NCBI RefSeq assembly: GCF_030296695.1
Contig: NZ_AP027737.1
Span: 2,542,001-2,606,000, forward strand
Direction: 5' to 3'
DNA: 64,000 nt
Origin: Agromyces mangrovi
GTDB lineage: Bacteria > Actinomycetota > Actinomycetes > Actinomycetales > Microbacteriaceae
Position 1 is the stretch's first letter. Every line of letters starts with the position of its first letter. Position numbers and translations under genes: made by a program. Shown here one piece after another: positions 42,564 to 50,868 of this stretch. The notes below the pieces were generated by a model that saw only the letters and a list, made by a program, of their open reading frames with translations, ran no database searches and was not told where the DNA came from.

Positions 42564-43226
42564 TCAGCGCCGCCGGCCGGCCCCGGCGGCGATCTCGGCG
42601 CCGAGGTTCTCGCGCAGCCAGTCGCACCAGATCGAGACCGTGCGCCACTGGTCGCGCACGATGTCGAGCGCGTCGGGCGTCCACATCCAGTCGGCGGGCG
42701 GCTCGGAGCGGCCGATGGCGAGGTGCTTCAGCCGCAGCAGCTCGATGCGCGGGTGGTCGACCGAGTAGCCGCGCGGCGCGGTGCGCAGGGCGTCGTCGCG
42801 CATGGGCGAGAACCCGTCGGCCGCCGTCTCCTCGAGCGTCGCCTCGAGGTCGCCCGCGAGCTTCGGGTCGTCCACGATCTCGCGGAACCGCGCGAGCGCC
42901 TTCGGCGGCACCTCGAAGCTGCCGCCGCCGACGAGCAGTCCGTCGGCGCTGAGCTGGAGGTAGTGCGCGACCGACGCGCGCGACACGAGCCCGATCTGCA
43001 CCTTGTACGGCGACTTGTCGGCGCTGAACCGCACGTCGCGGTACGGGCGGAAGATCTTCACCGGGCCGAACTCGACCGCGAGCTCCTCGCCGAGCGCCGC
43101 GAACGGCCCCCGTACGCGCTCCTCGTACCTGGCCTTGTGCTCGGCCCACCACGCCTTCGTGTTGTTCGCCGCGAGTTCGGTGAAGAACGCCGGTGCGTCA
43201 GGGTCGAGTCCGGTGAATGCCCCCAT
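42564..43226 (-). CDS. DUF2461 domain protein
   Basis: The 220-residue protein has the DUF2461 pattern: FTGLDPDAPAFFTELAANNT with KAWWAEHKARYEE, then KIFRPYRDVRFSADKSPYKV and HYLQLSADGLLVGGG. It ends with HLAIGRSEPPADWMWTPDAL. The family is widespread and of unknown function; conserved Trp and Arg residues suggest a binding pocket. ATG 43226 (MGAFTGLD) is the family-typical start. It is divergent from a small membrane protein gene. Confidence 0.85.
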   Translation of the reverse strand: MGAFTGLDPDAPAFFTELAANNTKAWWAEHKARYEERVRGPFAALGEELAVEFGPVKIFRPYRDVRFSADKSPYKVQIGLVSRASVAHYLQLSADGLLVGGGSFEVPPKALARFREIVDDPKLAGDLEATLEETAADGFSPMRDDALRTAPRGYSVDHPRIELLRLKHLAIGRSEPPADWMWTPDALDIVRDQWRTVSIWCDWLRENLGAEIAAGAGRRR

Positions 43227-43334
43227 CCGCCGATCGTAGCGCCGGGATTCACGCGAGTGGTGAGCGATCGTCACCTCGGTGAAACACGGCGGGCGGATGC
43301 TGGGCGCAACGCAACAGGCACGAGGGGAGGGCGC

Positions 43335-43577
43335 ATGGACGACGTCACGGTCGCGCTGGCGATCGCGCTCGCGGCGGCATCCGTCACCCTCGGCGCGCTC
43401 GCGCACGCGGCGCTCTGCCCCTACGTCACGCGCACGACCCGGCACCGCGCGCTCATGCTGCAGGCCGCCGCGCCGGTCGTCGGCAGCGTGTGCTGGCTCT
43501 GCTACGGGGCCGTGCTGCACGCGCGCGTGCAGTGGGCGGTCTTCGCGATGACCCGCTGGGCACGCATCAACGGGTAG
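43335..43577 (+). CDS. Small two-helix membrane protein
   Basis: The 80-residue protein has two hydrophobic segments (VTVALAIALAAASVTLGALA and MLQAAAPVVGSVCWLCYGAV) with CPYVTRTTRHR between and RWARING at the end. GGGGAGGGCGC precedes ATG 43335. I do not recognise a family. It converges on the UPF0324 gene with 3 nt between stops. Confidence 0.7.
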   Translation: MDDVTVALAIALAAASVTLGALAHAALCPYVTRTTRHRALMLQAAAPVVGSVCWLCYGAVLHARVQWAVFAMTRWARING

Positions 43578-43580
43578 TGG

Positions 43581-44615
43581 TCAGGCGCCGGTGACGGCGA
43601 TCACCACGAGGGCCGTCACCGCGACCACAGTCGAGAGGATGCCGCCCAGCACGAGCGGTCGCGCCCCGGTCGCGCGCAGCGCACGCACGTCGGTCGAGAG
43701 CCCGATCGCCGCCATCGCGGTCGTGATGAGGAACGTCGCGGCCTGCCCGAGCGCCGCCTCAGCGGCATCCGGAATCACCCCCAGCGACGCGATCGCGGCC
43801 ATCACCAGGAACCCGACGAGGAACCACGGCACCAGCCCGAGCACGCGGCGCACGGTGAGCGGCGGATGCTCCGAGCCCGCCTCGCGCACGGCCCGGCGCC
43901 GCACGTGCACGGCCAGCCCGACCGTGATCGGAATGATCATGAGCGTGCGCACGAGCTTCACCACGATCGCGCCCTGCAGCGCGACCGATCCGTACACGGC
44001 GGCCGTCGCGACCACCGACGACGTGTCGTTGACCGCGGTGCCGGCGAACAGCGCGAACGCCGCCTGGTCGAGGCCGAGCGCGTGGCCGATCAGCGGGAAG
44101 ACCGCGACGGCGACCATGTTGAAGAGGAAGATCGTCGAGACCGCGTAGGCGATGTCCGCGCTCGCGGCGCCGATCACGGGCGCGACGGCGGCGATGGCGG
44201 ATGCCCCGCAGATGCCGGTTCCGACGCCGATGAGCGTGCGCAGGTCGCCCACGACACCGAGCGCGCGACCGACGAGCCAGGCCGCGCCGAGACACGCGGC
44301 GAGCGTGATCAGCATGATCGGCAGCGACTCGAGCCCGACGTCGACGATCTGCGCGAGGGAGAGCTGCGTGCCGAGCAGCACGACCGAGAGCTGCAGCACG
44401 CGGCTGCCGGTGAACGCGACGCCCGGCTGCAGCACTCGGCCGGGCCGGCGCACGAGCGCGATCGCCAGCCCGATCGCGATCGCGGGCAGTGCGCTGCCGA
44501 GGAGCGGCAGCGCCCGCCCGATCAGGGTCGCGACCACGGCGATCGCCAGCGCGAGCGCGAGCCCCGGCAGAAGGCCGACCAGGCGCCGCGCGGTGCCCTC
44601 GGACGGTTCGGTCAT
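43581..44615 (-). CDS. UPF0324 (YeiH-type) putative sulfate exporter family protein
   Basis: The 344-residue membrane protein has about ten helices and the conserved UPF0324 segments ALPAIAIGLAIALVR, GTGICGASAIAAVAPVIGA (about 130-148) and FALFAGTAVNDTSSVVATAA. Members are annotated as putative sulfate exporters, based on limited data. There is no signal peptide. The first Met at 44615 gives the usual soluble N-terminus. Confidence 0.88.
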   Translation of the reverse strand: MTEPSEGTARRLVGLLPGLALALAIAVVATLIGRALPLLGSALPAIAIGLAIALVRRPGRVLQPGVAFTGSRVLQLSVVLLGTQLSLAQIVDVGLESLPIMLITLAACLGAAWLVGRALGVVGDLRTLIGVGTGICGASAIAAVAPVIGAASADIAYAVSTIFLFNMVAVAVFPLIGHALGLDQAAFALFAGTAVNDTSSVVATAAVYGSVALQGAIVVKLVRTLMIIPITVGLAVHVRRRAVREAGSEHPPLTVRRVLGLVPWFLVGFLVMAAIASLGVIPDAAEAALGQAATFLITTAMAAIGLSTDVRALRATGARPLVLGGILSTVVAVTALVVIAVTGA

Positions 44616-44704
44616 GGGTCGAGCATCTCGCGAACGCCGCGGAATTGCCCCTGCCGCGCCGCAACCGACCGGCGTAGCCTGCTGGGGTCGGAGGAGGATC
44701 GGAC

Positions 44705-45130
44705 ATGTCCAACCTGGTGGTGCACTTCGAGATCCACGGGACGGAGCCGCAGCAGCTGATCGACTTCTACTCGAAGCTGCTCGGGTGGACGTTCACGCAG
44801 TACGGCGAGATGGAGTACTGGAGCATCGACACCGGCGACGGGTCGATCCGGCCGAGCGAGGGTGCAGCGGGGCACGGCATCAACGGCGGCCTGCTGCGCC
44901 GCGAGGGCTCCGCGCCGATGCCGGGCGCCTCGGTGAAGGGGTGCAACCTCGTGATCGCCGTCGACGGTATCGACGGGCTCATGGCCACCGGCGTCGAACT
45001 CGGCGGGAGCGTCGCGCTGGCCGCCGAGGACATGCCGGGCCTCGGGCGGCTGGGGTACCTGCTCGACCCCGACGGCAACGTGTTCGGCATGCTCCAGTCG
45101 ACGCTCTCCGACGGCACCCCGGCCATGTAG
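44705..45130 (+). CDS. VOC-family (glyoxalase/bleomycin-resistance-like) protein
   Basis: The 141-residue protein has paired beta-alpha-beta-beta-beta modules: VVHFEIHGTEPQQLIDFYSK, LLGWTFTQYGEMEYW, then a second module with CNLVIAVDGIDGL and LGYLLDPDGNVFGMLQ. His 8 in the first strand and Glu/Asp positions near the end are at the usual metal sites. The role is unknown; similar proteins are annotated as VOC family or glyoxalase. GGAGGATCGGAC precedes ATG 44705. Confidence 0.85.
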   Translation: MSNLVVHFEIHGTEPQQLIDFYSKLLGWTFTQYGEMEYWSIDTGDGSIRPSEGAAGHGINGGLLRREGSAPMPGASVKGCNLVIAVDGIDGLMATGVELGGSVALAAEDMPGLGRLGYLLDPDGNVFGMLQSTLSDGTPAM

Positions 45131-45191
45131 TCCGGCCGGCTGGTGCGGCGCAGTCCCGCGGAATGTCGGTGGTGCGGCGGAACATGGAGGC

Positions 45192-45419
45192 ATGGACACC
45201 ACCACCTACATCACCGGGCGCGAACTGCGCCCCGGCGACATCGTGGTGAACCCGTACGGTGACGCGTTCCCCATCACGAAGGTGCGTGCCATCGGCGCGG
45301 GTCGCCGCGTGACCTACGAGCGCAAGGGCGGCAAGGCCGCCAGCTTCACGGTGCCGGCTGACGGCCTGACCCGGGTGTTCCTGCCACGGCGCAGTGCGCT
45401 GGCCGGCGCGGACGCCTGA
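45192..45419 (+). CDS. Small conserved hypothetical protein
   Basis: The 75-residue protein MDTTTYITGRELRPGDIVVN ... GGKAASFTVPADGLTRVFLP looks like a small beta-barrel (GRELRPGDIVV is typical of SH3-like or head-like folds). The ribosome site is AACATGGAGG. I do not recognise the family or a function. Confidence 0.65.
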   Translation: MDTTTYITGRELRPGDIVVNPYGDAFPITKVRAIGAGRRVTYERKGGKAASFTVPADGLTRVFLPRRSALAGADA

Positions 45420-45516
45420 TCCGCCGGCGCCCCGCGCGCGGCTGCTTGCAGCCGCAGGGTCTCTCGGCCATGATTCCCACATGGGCGGCACGCGACCGCC
45501 GGCGAACAGAGGAGCC

Positions 45517-46215
45517 ATGGCCGATTCCGAGTCCCGCGACGAGACGGGCGGCACGTCCACCGCAGCGGCATCGAAGCCCGCGAAGACGAAGCTGTCGGCG
45601 AAGAAGTGGGGCAAGAAGCAGCGCTCGTTGATCGACATCATCGCGGTGTTCGTGCTGTCGATCACCGCCGTGCTCACCGCCTGGTGCGGCTTCGAGGCGT
45701 CGAAGTGGGGCGGCGAGATGTCGATCGCGTTCAGCCAGGCGTCGTCCTCCCGCATCCAGTCGACGAACTTCGAGGGCGAAGCGCGCGACGCGCGCATGTT
45801 CGACCTCGTCATCTGGGCGTCCTACGTCGAGTCGGTCGCGAACGACGAGCCGGCGCTCACCGCCTACATCGAAGAGCGCTTCACCCCGCACTTCGCCGTG
45901 GCGTTCGAAGACTGGGACGCGAGTGGCCGCGAGGAGTCGGGCCCGTTCGTGATGGAGTCGTACGTGCCGCCCGGCACTGTCGAGGCCGCCGAGCTCGGCG
46001 AGCGCGCCGACCAGAAGTTCCAGGAGGCGCTCGACAACAACCAGCGCGGCGACAACTATTCTCTGCTGACGGTGCTCTTCGCCCTCGTCCTGTTCCTCAG
46101 CGCCATGGCGCAACGCGACATCTCGCCGAAGGCGGCGTGGGGGCTGCTGGGCCTCGCGATGGTGGTCGCGGTGGTGGGCATCGTGATCCTCACCACGTTC
46201 CCGATCAAGATCTGA
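45517..46215 (+). CDS. DUF4337-like membrane protein
   Basis: The 232-residue protein has a basic N-terminus (KTKLSAKKWGKKQRSL), one membrane helix (about 40-60), then an acidic soluble segment of about 110 residues (FSQASSSRIQSTNFEGEARD ... EALDNNQRGDNY) and two C-terminal helices (TVLFALVLFLSAMA and AWGLLGLAMVVAVVGIVILT). The order resembles DUF4337-type proteins. AGAGGA precedes ATG 45517. Function unknown. Confidence 0.7.
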   Translation: MADSESRDETGGTSTAAASKPAKTKLSAKKWGKKQRSLIDIIAVFVLSITAVLTAWCGFEASKWGGEMSIAFSQASSSRIQSTNFEGEARDARMFDLVIWASYVESVANDEPALTAYIEERFTPHFAVAFEDWDASGREESGPFVMESYVPPGTVEAAELGERADQKFQEALDNNQRGDNYSLLTVLFALVLFLSAMAQRDISPKAAWGLLGLAMVVAVVGIVILTTFPIKI

Positions 46216-46243
46216 GGCGCGGCGCCCGGTCGGGCGGCGTGGT

Positions 46244-46933
46244 TCAGGCGCCGGCGCGGGCCTTGGCCTCGAGGCCGTCGAGCACCAGGTCGAGCGCGAA
46301 GCCGAACTCGGTCGCGTCGTCGCACCAGCCGATCGTCGAGTCGGGGTCGTCGTGCGCCACCTCGGCGAACATCGCGACGAGGTGCGGCGTGCGCGCGGCG
46401 AGCGCCTCCGCCGCGGCTGCATCCGGCTGGCTGTCGTCGGTCACCAGCTCCTGGCTGAACCCGAACATGCGGCTGCCGAGCGCGTGCATCGCGTGGTGGA
46501 TGAGGTCGTACGAGAACCCGCCCGAGCGCAGCGTGCCGACCACGGCGTCGGCGTAGCCCGCGGTGATCGCGCCCGGGAAGGCCCGCGTCTGCATGATCAC
46601 GGTGGCCCACGGATGCCGCAGCATGACCTCGCGCGCCGTCAGGATGCGCGCGCGCAGCGACGCCTTCCACTCCGGGTCGCGCTCGGGCACCGCGTAGCCG
46701 CCCGTCGCGGCCTCGACCTCGTCGAACACCAGCTCGACCAGGCCGTCGAGCAGGGCGTCCTTGTTGGGCACGTGGTAGTAGAGCGACATCGGCTCGACGC
46801 CGAGTCGGTCGGCGAGGCGGCGCATGGTGACGGCCTCGAGGCCCGACTCGTCGGCGAGTTCGAGCGCGTCGCGCAGCACGCGGTCGCGCGTGAGCGGCGC
46901 GCGCCTGGTGTCGCGCCCGGCCGTGGACGTCAT
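46244..46933 (-). CDS. TetR-family regulator (TetR_C_1 type)
   Basis: The 229-residue protein has an N-terminal TetR helix-turn-helix (SGLEAVTMRRLADRLGVEPM, SLYYHVPNKDALLDGLVELV) and a long ligand domain of the tetracycline-repressor C-terminal type (FSYDLIHHAMHALGSRMFGF). It is divergent from a quinone-oxidoreductase-like gene, with three copies of a 13-bp dyad in the 115-nt gap. It is the probable local repressor. Confidence 0.85.
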   Translation of the reverse strand: MTSTAGRDTRRAPLTRDRVLRDALELADESGLEAVTMRRLADRLGVEPMSLYYHVPNKDALLDGLVELVFDEVEAATGGYAVPERDPEWKASLRARILTAREVMLRHPWATVIMQTRAFPGAITAGYADAVVGTLRSGGFSYDLIHHAMHALGSRMFGFSQELVTDDSQPDAAAAEALAARTPHLVAMFAEVAHDDPDSTIGWCDDATEFGFALDLVLDGLEAKARAGA

Positions 46934-46950
46934 GGCGACCTCCTTCGTCC

Positions 46951-47024
46951 CGTACAGCGTACGGCGAGGGGTTGACGACCCCGCTGCGACTCGCTATCTT
47001 ACAGCGTAAGTCGTACAACGTAAG
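46951..47024. promoter_or_regulatory. Three TetR operators
   Basis: CGTACAGCGTACG (46951-46963), CTTACAGCGTAAG (46998-47010) and CGTACAACGTAAG (47012-47024) share the core TACAnCGTA. They fill the gap between the divergent tetR and oxidoreductase starts. Confidence 0.75.
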
Positions 47025-47048
47025 GTTACGACTCGAGGGGAGCCAGAC

Positions 47049-48080
47049 ATGACCACCACCACACGCCGGACCACGTCCGCCGGCACCGCATCCGCCGCCA
47101 CCGACACCATGCGCGCGGCCGAGTACCGCAGGTTCGGCCCGCCCGAGGTCGTCGCCGTCACGCGGGTGCCGAAGCCGGTGCCCGCGCCCGACGAGCTGCT
47201 CGTCCGCGTGCATGCGAGCACCGTGAGCATCGCCGACCACCGCATCCGCAGCCGACGTGTGCCGCGCGGCCTGCTGCCCCTGGTCGCTCCCTCGATCGGC
47301 GTGTTCCGCCCGCGCAACCGCGTGCTCGGCATGGAGGCGGCCGGCACGGTCGAGGCCGTCGGCGCCGACGTGACGCGGTTCGCCCCCGGCGACGAGGTCG
47401 TGCTCATGCGCGGCTCGCGCTTCGGCGGCCACGCCGAGTACGTGACCGCGCGCGAGGCCGGCACGGTGGCGAAGAAGCCCGCCGCCCTGTCGTTCGAGGA
47501 GGCCGTCGCGATCGTGTTCGGCGGCTACACGGCGGTGTCGTACTTCGGCCGTGCCGAGATCGGCGAGGGCACGCGCGTGCTCGTCAACGGGGCATCCGGC
47601 GCCGTGGGCACCATGGCCGTGCAGCTCGCCGCCCACCGCGGTGCGATCGTCACCGGGGTGACGAGCGGCCGCAACGCCGAGCTCGTCCGCTCGCTCGGCG
47701 CTGCCAGGGTCATCGACTACGAGACCGAGGACTTCGCCGCGGGCGACGACACCTGGGACGTGATCGTCGAGTGCGTCGGAAACGCGCCGTACTCCCGGGT
47801 GGCCGGCTCGCTCGCCCCCGGCGGCGCGCTGCTGCTGGTCATCACCGACCTCGCCGGCATGCTCCGCGCCAAGCGCGACTCGCGCCGCAGCGGCGGGGTG
47901 GTCACGGCATCGGGCCCGGCCCTCACGCAGGAGCAGTTCGCCGACCTGCTCGAGCTCGCCGCGAGTGGCGCGATCCGCCCGGTCATCGACCGCACCTACG
48001 ACCTCGACGACATCGTCGAGGCGCACCGCTACGTCGACACGGGTCGCAAGCGCGGCTCGGTCGTCGTGCGGGTGCCCTGA
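47049..48080 (+). CDS. Zinc-independent medium-chain oxidoreductase (quinone-oxidoreductase-like)
   Basis: The 343-residue protein has MRAAEYRRFGPPEVVAV, LLVRVHASTVSIADHRI, GMEAAGTVEAVGADVTRF and the NADPH-binding LVNGASGAVGTMAVQLAAHR. It lacks the structural zinc cysteines, so it belongs to the zinc-free quinone reductase branch. It reduces enones or quinones with NADPH; substrate unknown. Expression is probably controlled by the divergent TetR protein. ATG 47049 (MTTTTRRT) or an internal Met (MRAAEYRR, position 47109) could start it. Confidence 0.85.
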   Translation: MTTTTRRTTSAGTASAATDTMRAAEYRRFGPPEVVAVTRVPKPVPAPDELLVRVHASTVSIADHRIRSRRVPRGLLPLVAPSIGVFRPRNRVLGMEAAGTVEAVGADVTRFAPGDEVVLMRGSRFGGHAEYVTAREAGTVAKKPAALSFEEAVAIVFGGYTAVSYFGRAEIGEGTRVLVNGASGAVGTMAVQLAAHRGAIVTGVTSGRNAELVRSLGAARVIDYETEDFAAGDDTWDVIVECVGNAPYSRVAGSLAPGGALLLVITDLAGMLRAKRDSRRSGGVVTASGPALTQEQFADLLELAASGAIRPVIDRTYDLDDIVEAHRYVDTGRKRGSVVVRVP

Positions 48081-48092
48081 CCAGGGCAGAAA

Positions 48093-48126
48093 GGGCGGGC
48101 GGATGCGCCTGGGCGCGCGCCCGCCC
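48093..48126. terminator. Bidirectional hairpin terminator
   Basis: GGGCGGGC (48093-48100) pairs with GCCCGCCC (48119-48126), with further GGATGC/GCATCC complementarity to 48137. It lies between the convergent oxidoreductase and sigma-factor genes. Confidence 0.7.
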
Positions 48127-48138
48127 GGAGGCATCCGC

Positions 48139-49152
48139 TCAGCCGTGCCAGAGCCCGAGCTTCGCGGGGTTGCGCATGATCCAGAGGTCGGTGACTCGCT
48201 CGCCCGCGACCCGGGTCGAGATGACACTGTCGACCGCGCCGCCGACCGAGACGACGAGCACCAGCCCGCCCGGGCCCTCGCGGAGGTCGAACTCGAGGCC
48301 GTCGCCGGCGCGCTTCTCCTGCAGCCCGAGCAGGTAGCGGGCGACGCGGTCGGCGCCGACCACGGGCCGCCGGCCCGCCGAGACGACGCCCCCGCCGTCG
48401 GCCCGCAGCACCACGTCGGGGTCGAGCACCGCCGTCAGCGTCGCGAGGTCGCCCGTGCCGGCCGCGGCGAGGAACGCCTGCACGACCCGGTCGTGCTGCT
48501 CCCGGGTCGCCGTGCCGTCGCGGCGCTCGCGCACGTGCCGGCGGGCCGACGATGCGAGCTGCCGGCACGCCTCGGGAGAGCGGCCCACGACCTCGCCGAT
48601 CTCGGCGAACGGCATCGCGAACACGTCGTGCAGCACGAACGCGACGCGCTCGGCCGGGCTGAGCGACTCGAGCACGACGAGCAGCGCCGTGCTGACCGAG
48701 TCGTCCAGGGTGACCCGGTCGAGCGGGTCGGGAGCGGGCGTGCTCGCGAGCACCGAGTCGCCCGGCACCGGCTCGGGCAGCCACTCGCCGACGTAGCGTT
48801 CGCGGCGCGCGCGGGCCGAGCCGAGGTGGTCGAGGCAGACGCGGCTCGCGGCGCGGGTGAGCCAGGCGGCCGGGTTGGCGATCGCGTCGCGGTCGGCCGC
48901 GGGGAGGCGGTACCAGCGGGCGTAGGTCTCCTGCACCGCGTCCTCCGCGTCGGCGACCGTGCCGAGCATGCGGTACGCCAGCCGCATCAGCCCCGCGCGC
49001 TCGGCGTCGATCGCGGCGGCGTCGAGGCGCGAGGCATCCGTCTCGCGCGCGCTCGTGCTCGCAGCGGCGCTCGTACGCTCCGACACGTCGCCTTCGGCGG
49101 CATCCGTCTCGCTCGGCCCGTGCGCGTCGCCCGGTTCGGTCTCCATCGCCAT
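48139..49152 (-). CDS. sigJ: RNA polymerase sigma factor, SigJ type
   Basis: The 337-residue ECF sigma factor has region 2 (LMRLAYRMLGTVADAEDAVQ, ETYARWYRLP), a region 4 with LSPAERVAFVLHDVFAMPFA and EIGEVVGRSPEACRQLASSA, and a C-terminal SnoaL-like domain (about 225-330, DGLEFDLREGPGGLVLVVSV). The fused C-terminal domain is diagnostic of the SigJ group, where it replaces an anti-sigma factor. The N-terminus (about 1-45) is Ala/Glu/Asp-rich. ATG 49152 follows GGACGAGGAC. It is divergent from an SDR gene across an unusual inverted-repeat region. Confidence 0.85.
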   Translation of the reverse strand: MAMETEPGDAHGPSETDAAEGDVSERTSAAASTSARETDASRLDAAAIDAERAGLMRLAYRMLGTVADAEDAVQETYARWYRLPAADRDAIANPAAWLTRAASRVCLDHLGSARARRERYVGEWLPEPVPGDSVLASTPAPDPLDRVTLDDSVSTALLVVLESLSPAERVAFVLHDVFAMPFAEIGEVVGRSPEACRQLASSARRHVRERRDGTATREQHDRVVQAFLAAAGTGDLATLTAVLDPDVVLRADGGGVVSAGRRPVVGADRVARYLLGLQEKRAGDGLEFDLREGPGGLVLVVSVGGAVDSVISTRVAGERVTDLWIMRNPAKLGLWHG

Positions 49153-49225
49153 GTCCTCGTCCCCACCATCCCACCGCGCGCGCCGGCGCGCGAGCGTCGT
49201 ACTGGTTCGACGACGTAGCGCCCGC

Positions 49226-49373
49226 GAACGTGAGGTGCGACCGCCGCATCCGCCCCGGCTCAGAATCACCTGTAGCGAATACATGCAACGCCGCGCGACA
49301 CGCCTCGTCCGTGCATGTTCCGGCCGCCAGATGTCTGATCTGCATGTTCTCGCTACGCGGGCACCTCACGTTC
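49226..49373. promoter_or_regulatory. Nested inverted repeats between sigJ and the SDR gene
   Basis: GAACGTGAGGTGC (49226-49238) and GCACCTCACGTTC (49361-49373) are exact complements. Inside, GTAGCGAATACATGCA (49272-49287) and TGCATGTTCTCGCTAC (49341-49356) match at 14 of 16. TGCATGTTC occurs again at 49312. The arms lie 63-74 nt from the two divergent starts, so they could be two similar promoters or operators on opposite strands. Confidence 0.6.
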
Positions 49374-49438
49374 GGCGCGGCTGCGTCGTCGGACATGATG
49401 AGGGCGGAGCACCGCCCGCAGACCTTCAGGAGGGCATG

Positions 49439-50212
49439 ATGCGCATCGCAGTCGCCGGCGGAACCGGCACGATCGGATCGGAGGTCGTCGCGGCGATCCG
49501 CGCGCGCGGCGACGAGGCGGTGGCGCTGTCGCGCTCGACCGGCGTGGACGTGCGGACGGGCGAGGGGCTCGTCGCGGCCCTCGAGGGCGTCGACGCGCTG
49601 GTCGACACGGCGAACGTGAGCTCCCTGTCGGCGAAGGGGTCGACCGCGTACTTCACCGAGACCACGCGTACGATGCTCGCGGCCGAGCGCGAGGCGGGCG
49701 TCGGGCACCACGTGCTGCTGTCGATCGTCGGCATCGACGAGGCGCCGCACGGATACTACGCCGGCAAGGTCGCGCAGGAACGCGCGGTCGAGGCGGGCGG
49801 CGTGCCGTGGACGACGCTGCGGGCGACGCAGGTGCACGAGTTCGCGGGGCAGATGCTCGACGCGCTCTCGATGGGCGGGCTGCACCTGGCGCCGGTCGCG
49901 CGCACGCAGCCCGTGGCGGCGAGCGAGGTGGGGCGGCGACTGGCCGAGTTGGCGGCGGGTGCGCCCGCCGGGCGGGTGCGCGACCTGGCCGGCCCGCGCG
50001 AGGAGCGCCTCGACGAGATGACGCGCGCATACGCCCGGGCGCGCGGCCTGCGCGGTCCCGTCGTCTCGGTGAAGCTGCCCGGGAAGCAGTTCCAGTCGAT
50101 GCGTGCCGGCGCGGCGCTGCCCGGCCGGGACGCCGACCTCGTCGGGCCCACGTTCGACGAGTGGCTCGCGACGCAGGGCGCCGAGGAAGCGGTGCGTTCG
50201 CAGCGCGCTTGA
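49439..50212 (+). CDS. NmrA/SDR-like NAD(P)-binding protein
   Basis: The 257-residue protein starts MRIAVAGGTGTIGSEVVAAI, an atypical SDR Rossmann motif, followed by DALVDTANVSSLSAKGSTAY and HHVLLSIVGIDEAPHGYYAG with the YxxxK-like segment YYAGKVAQERAVE. It resembles NmrA-type redox sensors and NAD(P)H-binding reductases. AGGAGGG precedes ATG 49439, better spaced than ATG 49436. Pairing with a divergent sigJ is common in actinobacteria and suggests control by that sigma factor. Confidence 0.85.
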   Translation: MRIAVAGGTGTIGSEVVAAIRARGDEAVALSRSTGVDVRTGEGLVAALEGVDALVDTANVSSLSAKGSTAYFTETTRTMLAAEREAGVGHHVLLSIVGIDEAPHGYYAGKVAQERAVEAGGVPWTTLRATQVHEFAGQMLDALSMGGLHLAPVARTQPVAASEVGRRLAELAAGAPAGRVRDLAGPREERLDEMTRAYARARGLRGPVVSVKLPGKQFQSMRAGAALPGRDADLVGPTFDEWLATQGAEEAVRSQRA

Positions 50213-50243
50213 CCGCATCGGCACGGCGTGGTCGCATGAGGGG

Positions 50244-50843
50244 ATGGCATCGGCGACCCGCGAACGCCCACCGCTGATCGAGGAGGACGCGCTCGACGAC
50301 CTCGTGCGCGCCGCGATCGGGCGGGTGCGCGGCCGCGTGCTCGAGGTCGGCGCGGGCGAGGGCGAGAACTTCAGCGCGTACGATCCGTCGGTCGAGTGGC
50401 TCGGTCTGGAGCCCGACGCGGAGCGGCGCGCCGAACTCGACCGTCGGGCGCACGAGTGGAGCCACCGCGACCGAACGCCGTTCGACGCGGTGTGCGAGTC
50501 GATCCCGCTCGCGGACGCATCCGTCGACGCCGTCGTGGGCACGTACATGCTCTGCTCGGTCACCGACATGGCCGCGGCGCTCGCCGAGGTGCGGCGCGTG
50601 CTCGTGCCCGGCGGTCGGGTCGTGTTCGCCGACCACGTCGTGTCGCCGCCGCGCACCCTGCACCGCGCCGTGCAGCGCGCCGCGACCCCGTTCACCGTGC
50701 GATTCGACGACGGGTGCCACCTCGATCGCGACACGCACGCCGCGCTCGACGCGGCAGGGTTCGTCGCCGATCGCGTGACGGAGGTGCGGGTCGGGCCGAT
50801 GCTGCGCGTGCCCGTGTTCCTCTTCGAGGGCCACGCGCCCTGA
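50244..50843 (+). CDS. Class I SAM-dependent methyltransferase
   Basis: The 199-residue protein has motif I VLEVGAGEGENFSAY (about 33-47), then VEWLGLEPDAERRAEL (motif II), ESIPLADASVDAVVGTYMLC (post-motif) and VRRVLVPGGRVVFADHVVSP. It matches the methyltransferase type 11 fold. The substrate is not deducible. It follows the SDR gene by 31 nt and may be in the same transcript. ATG 50244 follows GAGGGG. Confidence 0.85.
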   Translation: MASATRERPPLIEEDALDDLVRAAIGRVRGRVLEVGAGEGENFSAYDPSVEWLGLEPDAERRAELDRRAHEWSHRDRTPFDAVCESIPLADASVDAVVGTYMLCSVTDMAAALAEVRRVLVPGGRVVFADHVVSPPRTLHRAVQRAATPFTVRFDDGCHLDRDTHAALDAAGFVADRVTEVRVGPMLRVPVFLFEGHAP

Positions 50844-50868
50844 CGGCGGGGTCGGGTACGTTGCCCCC

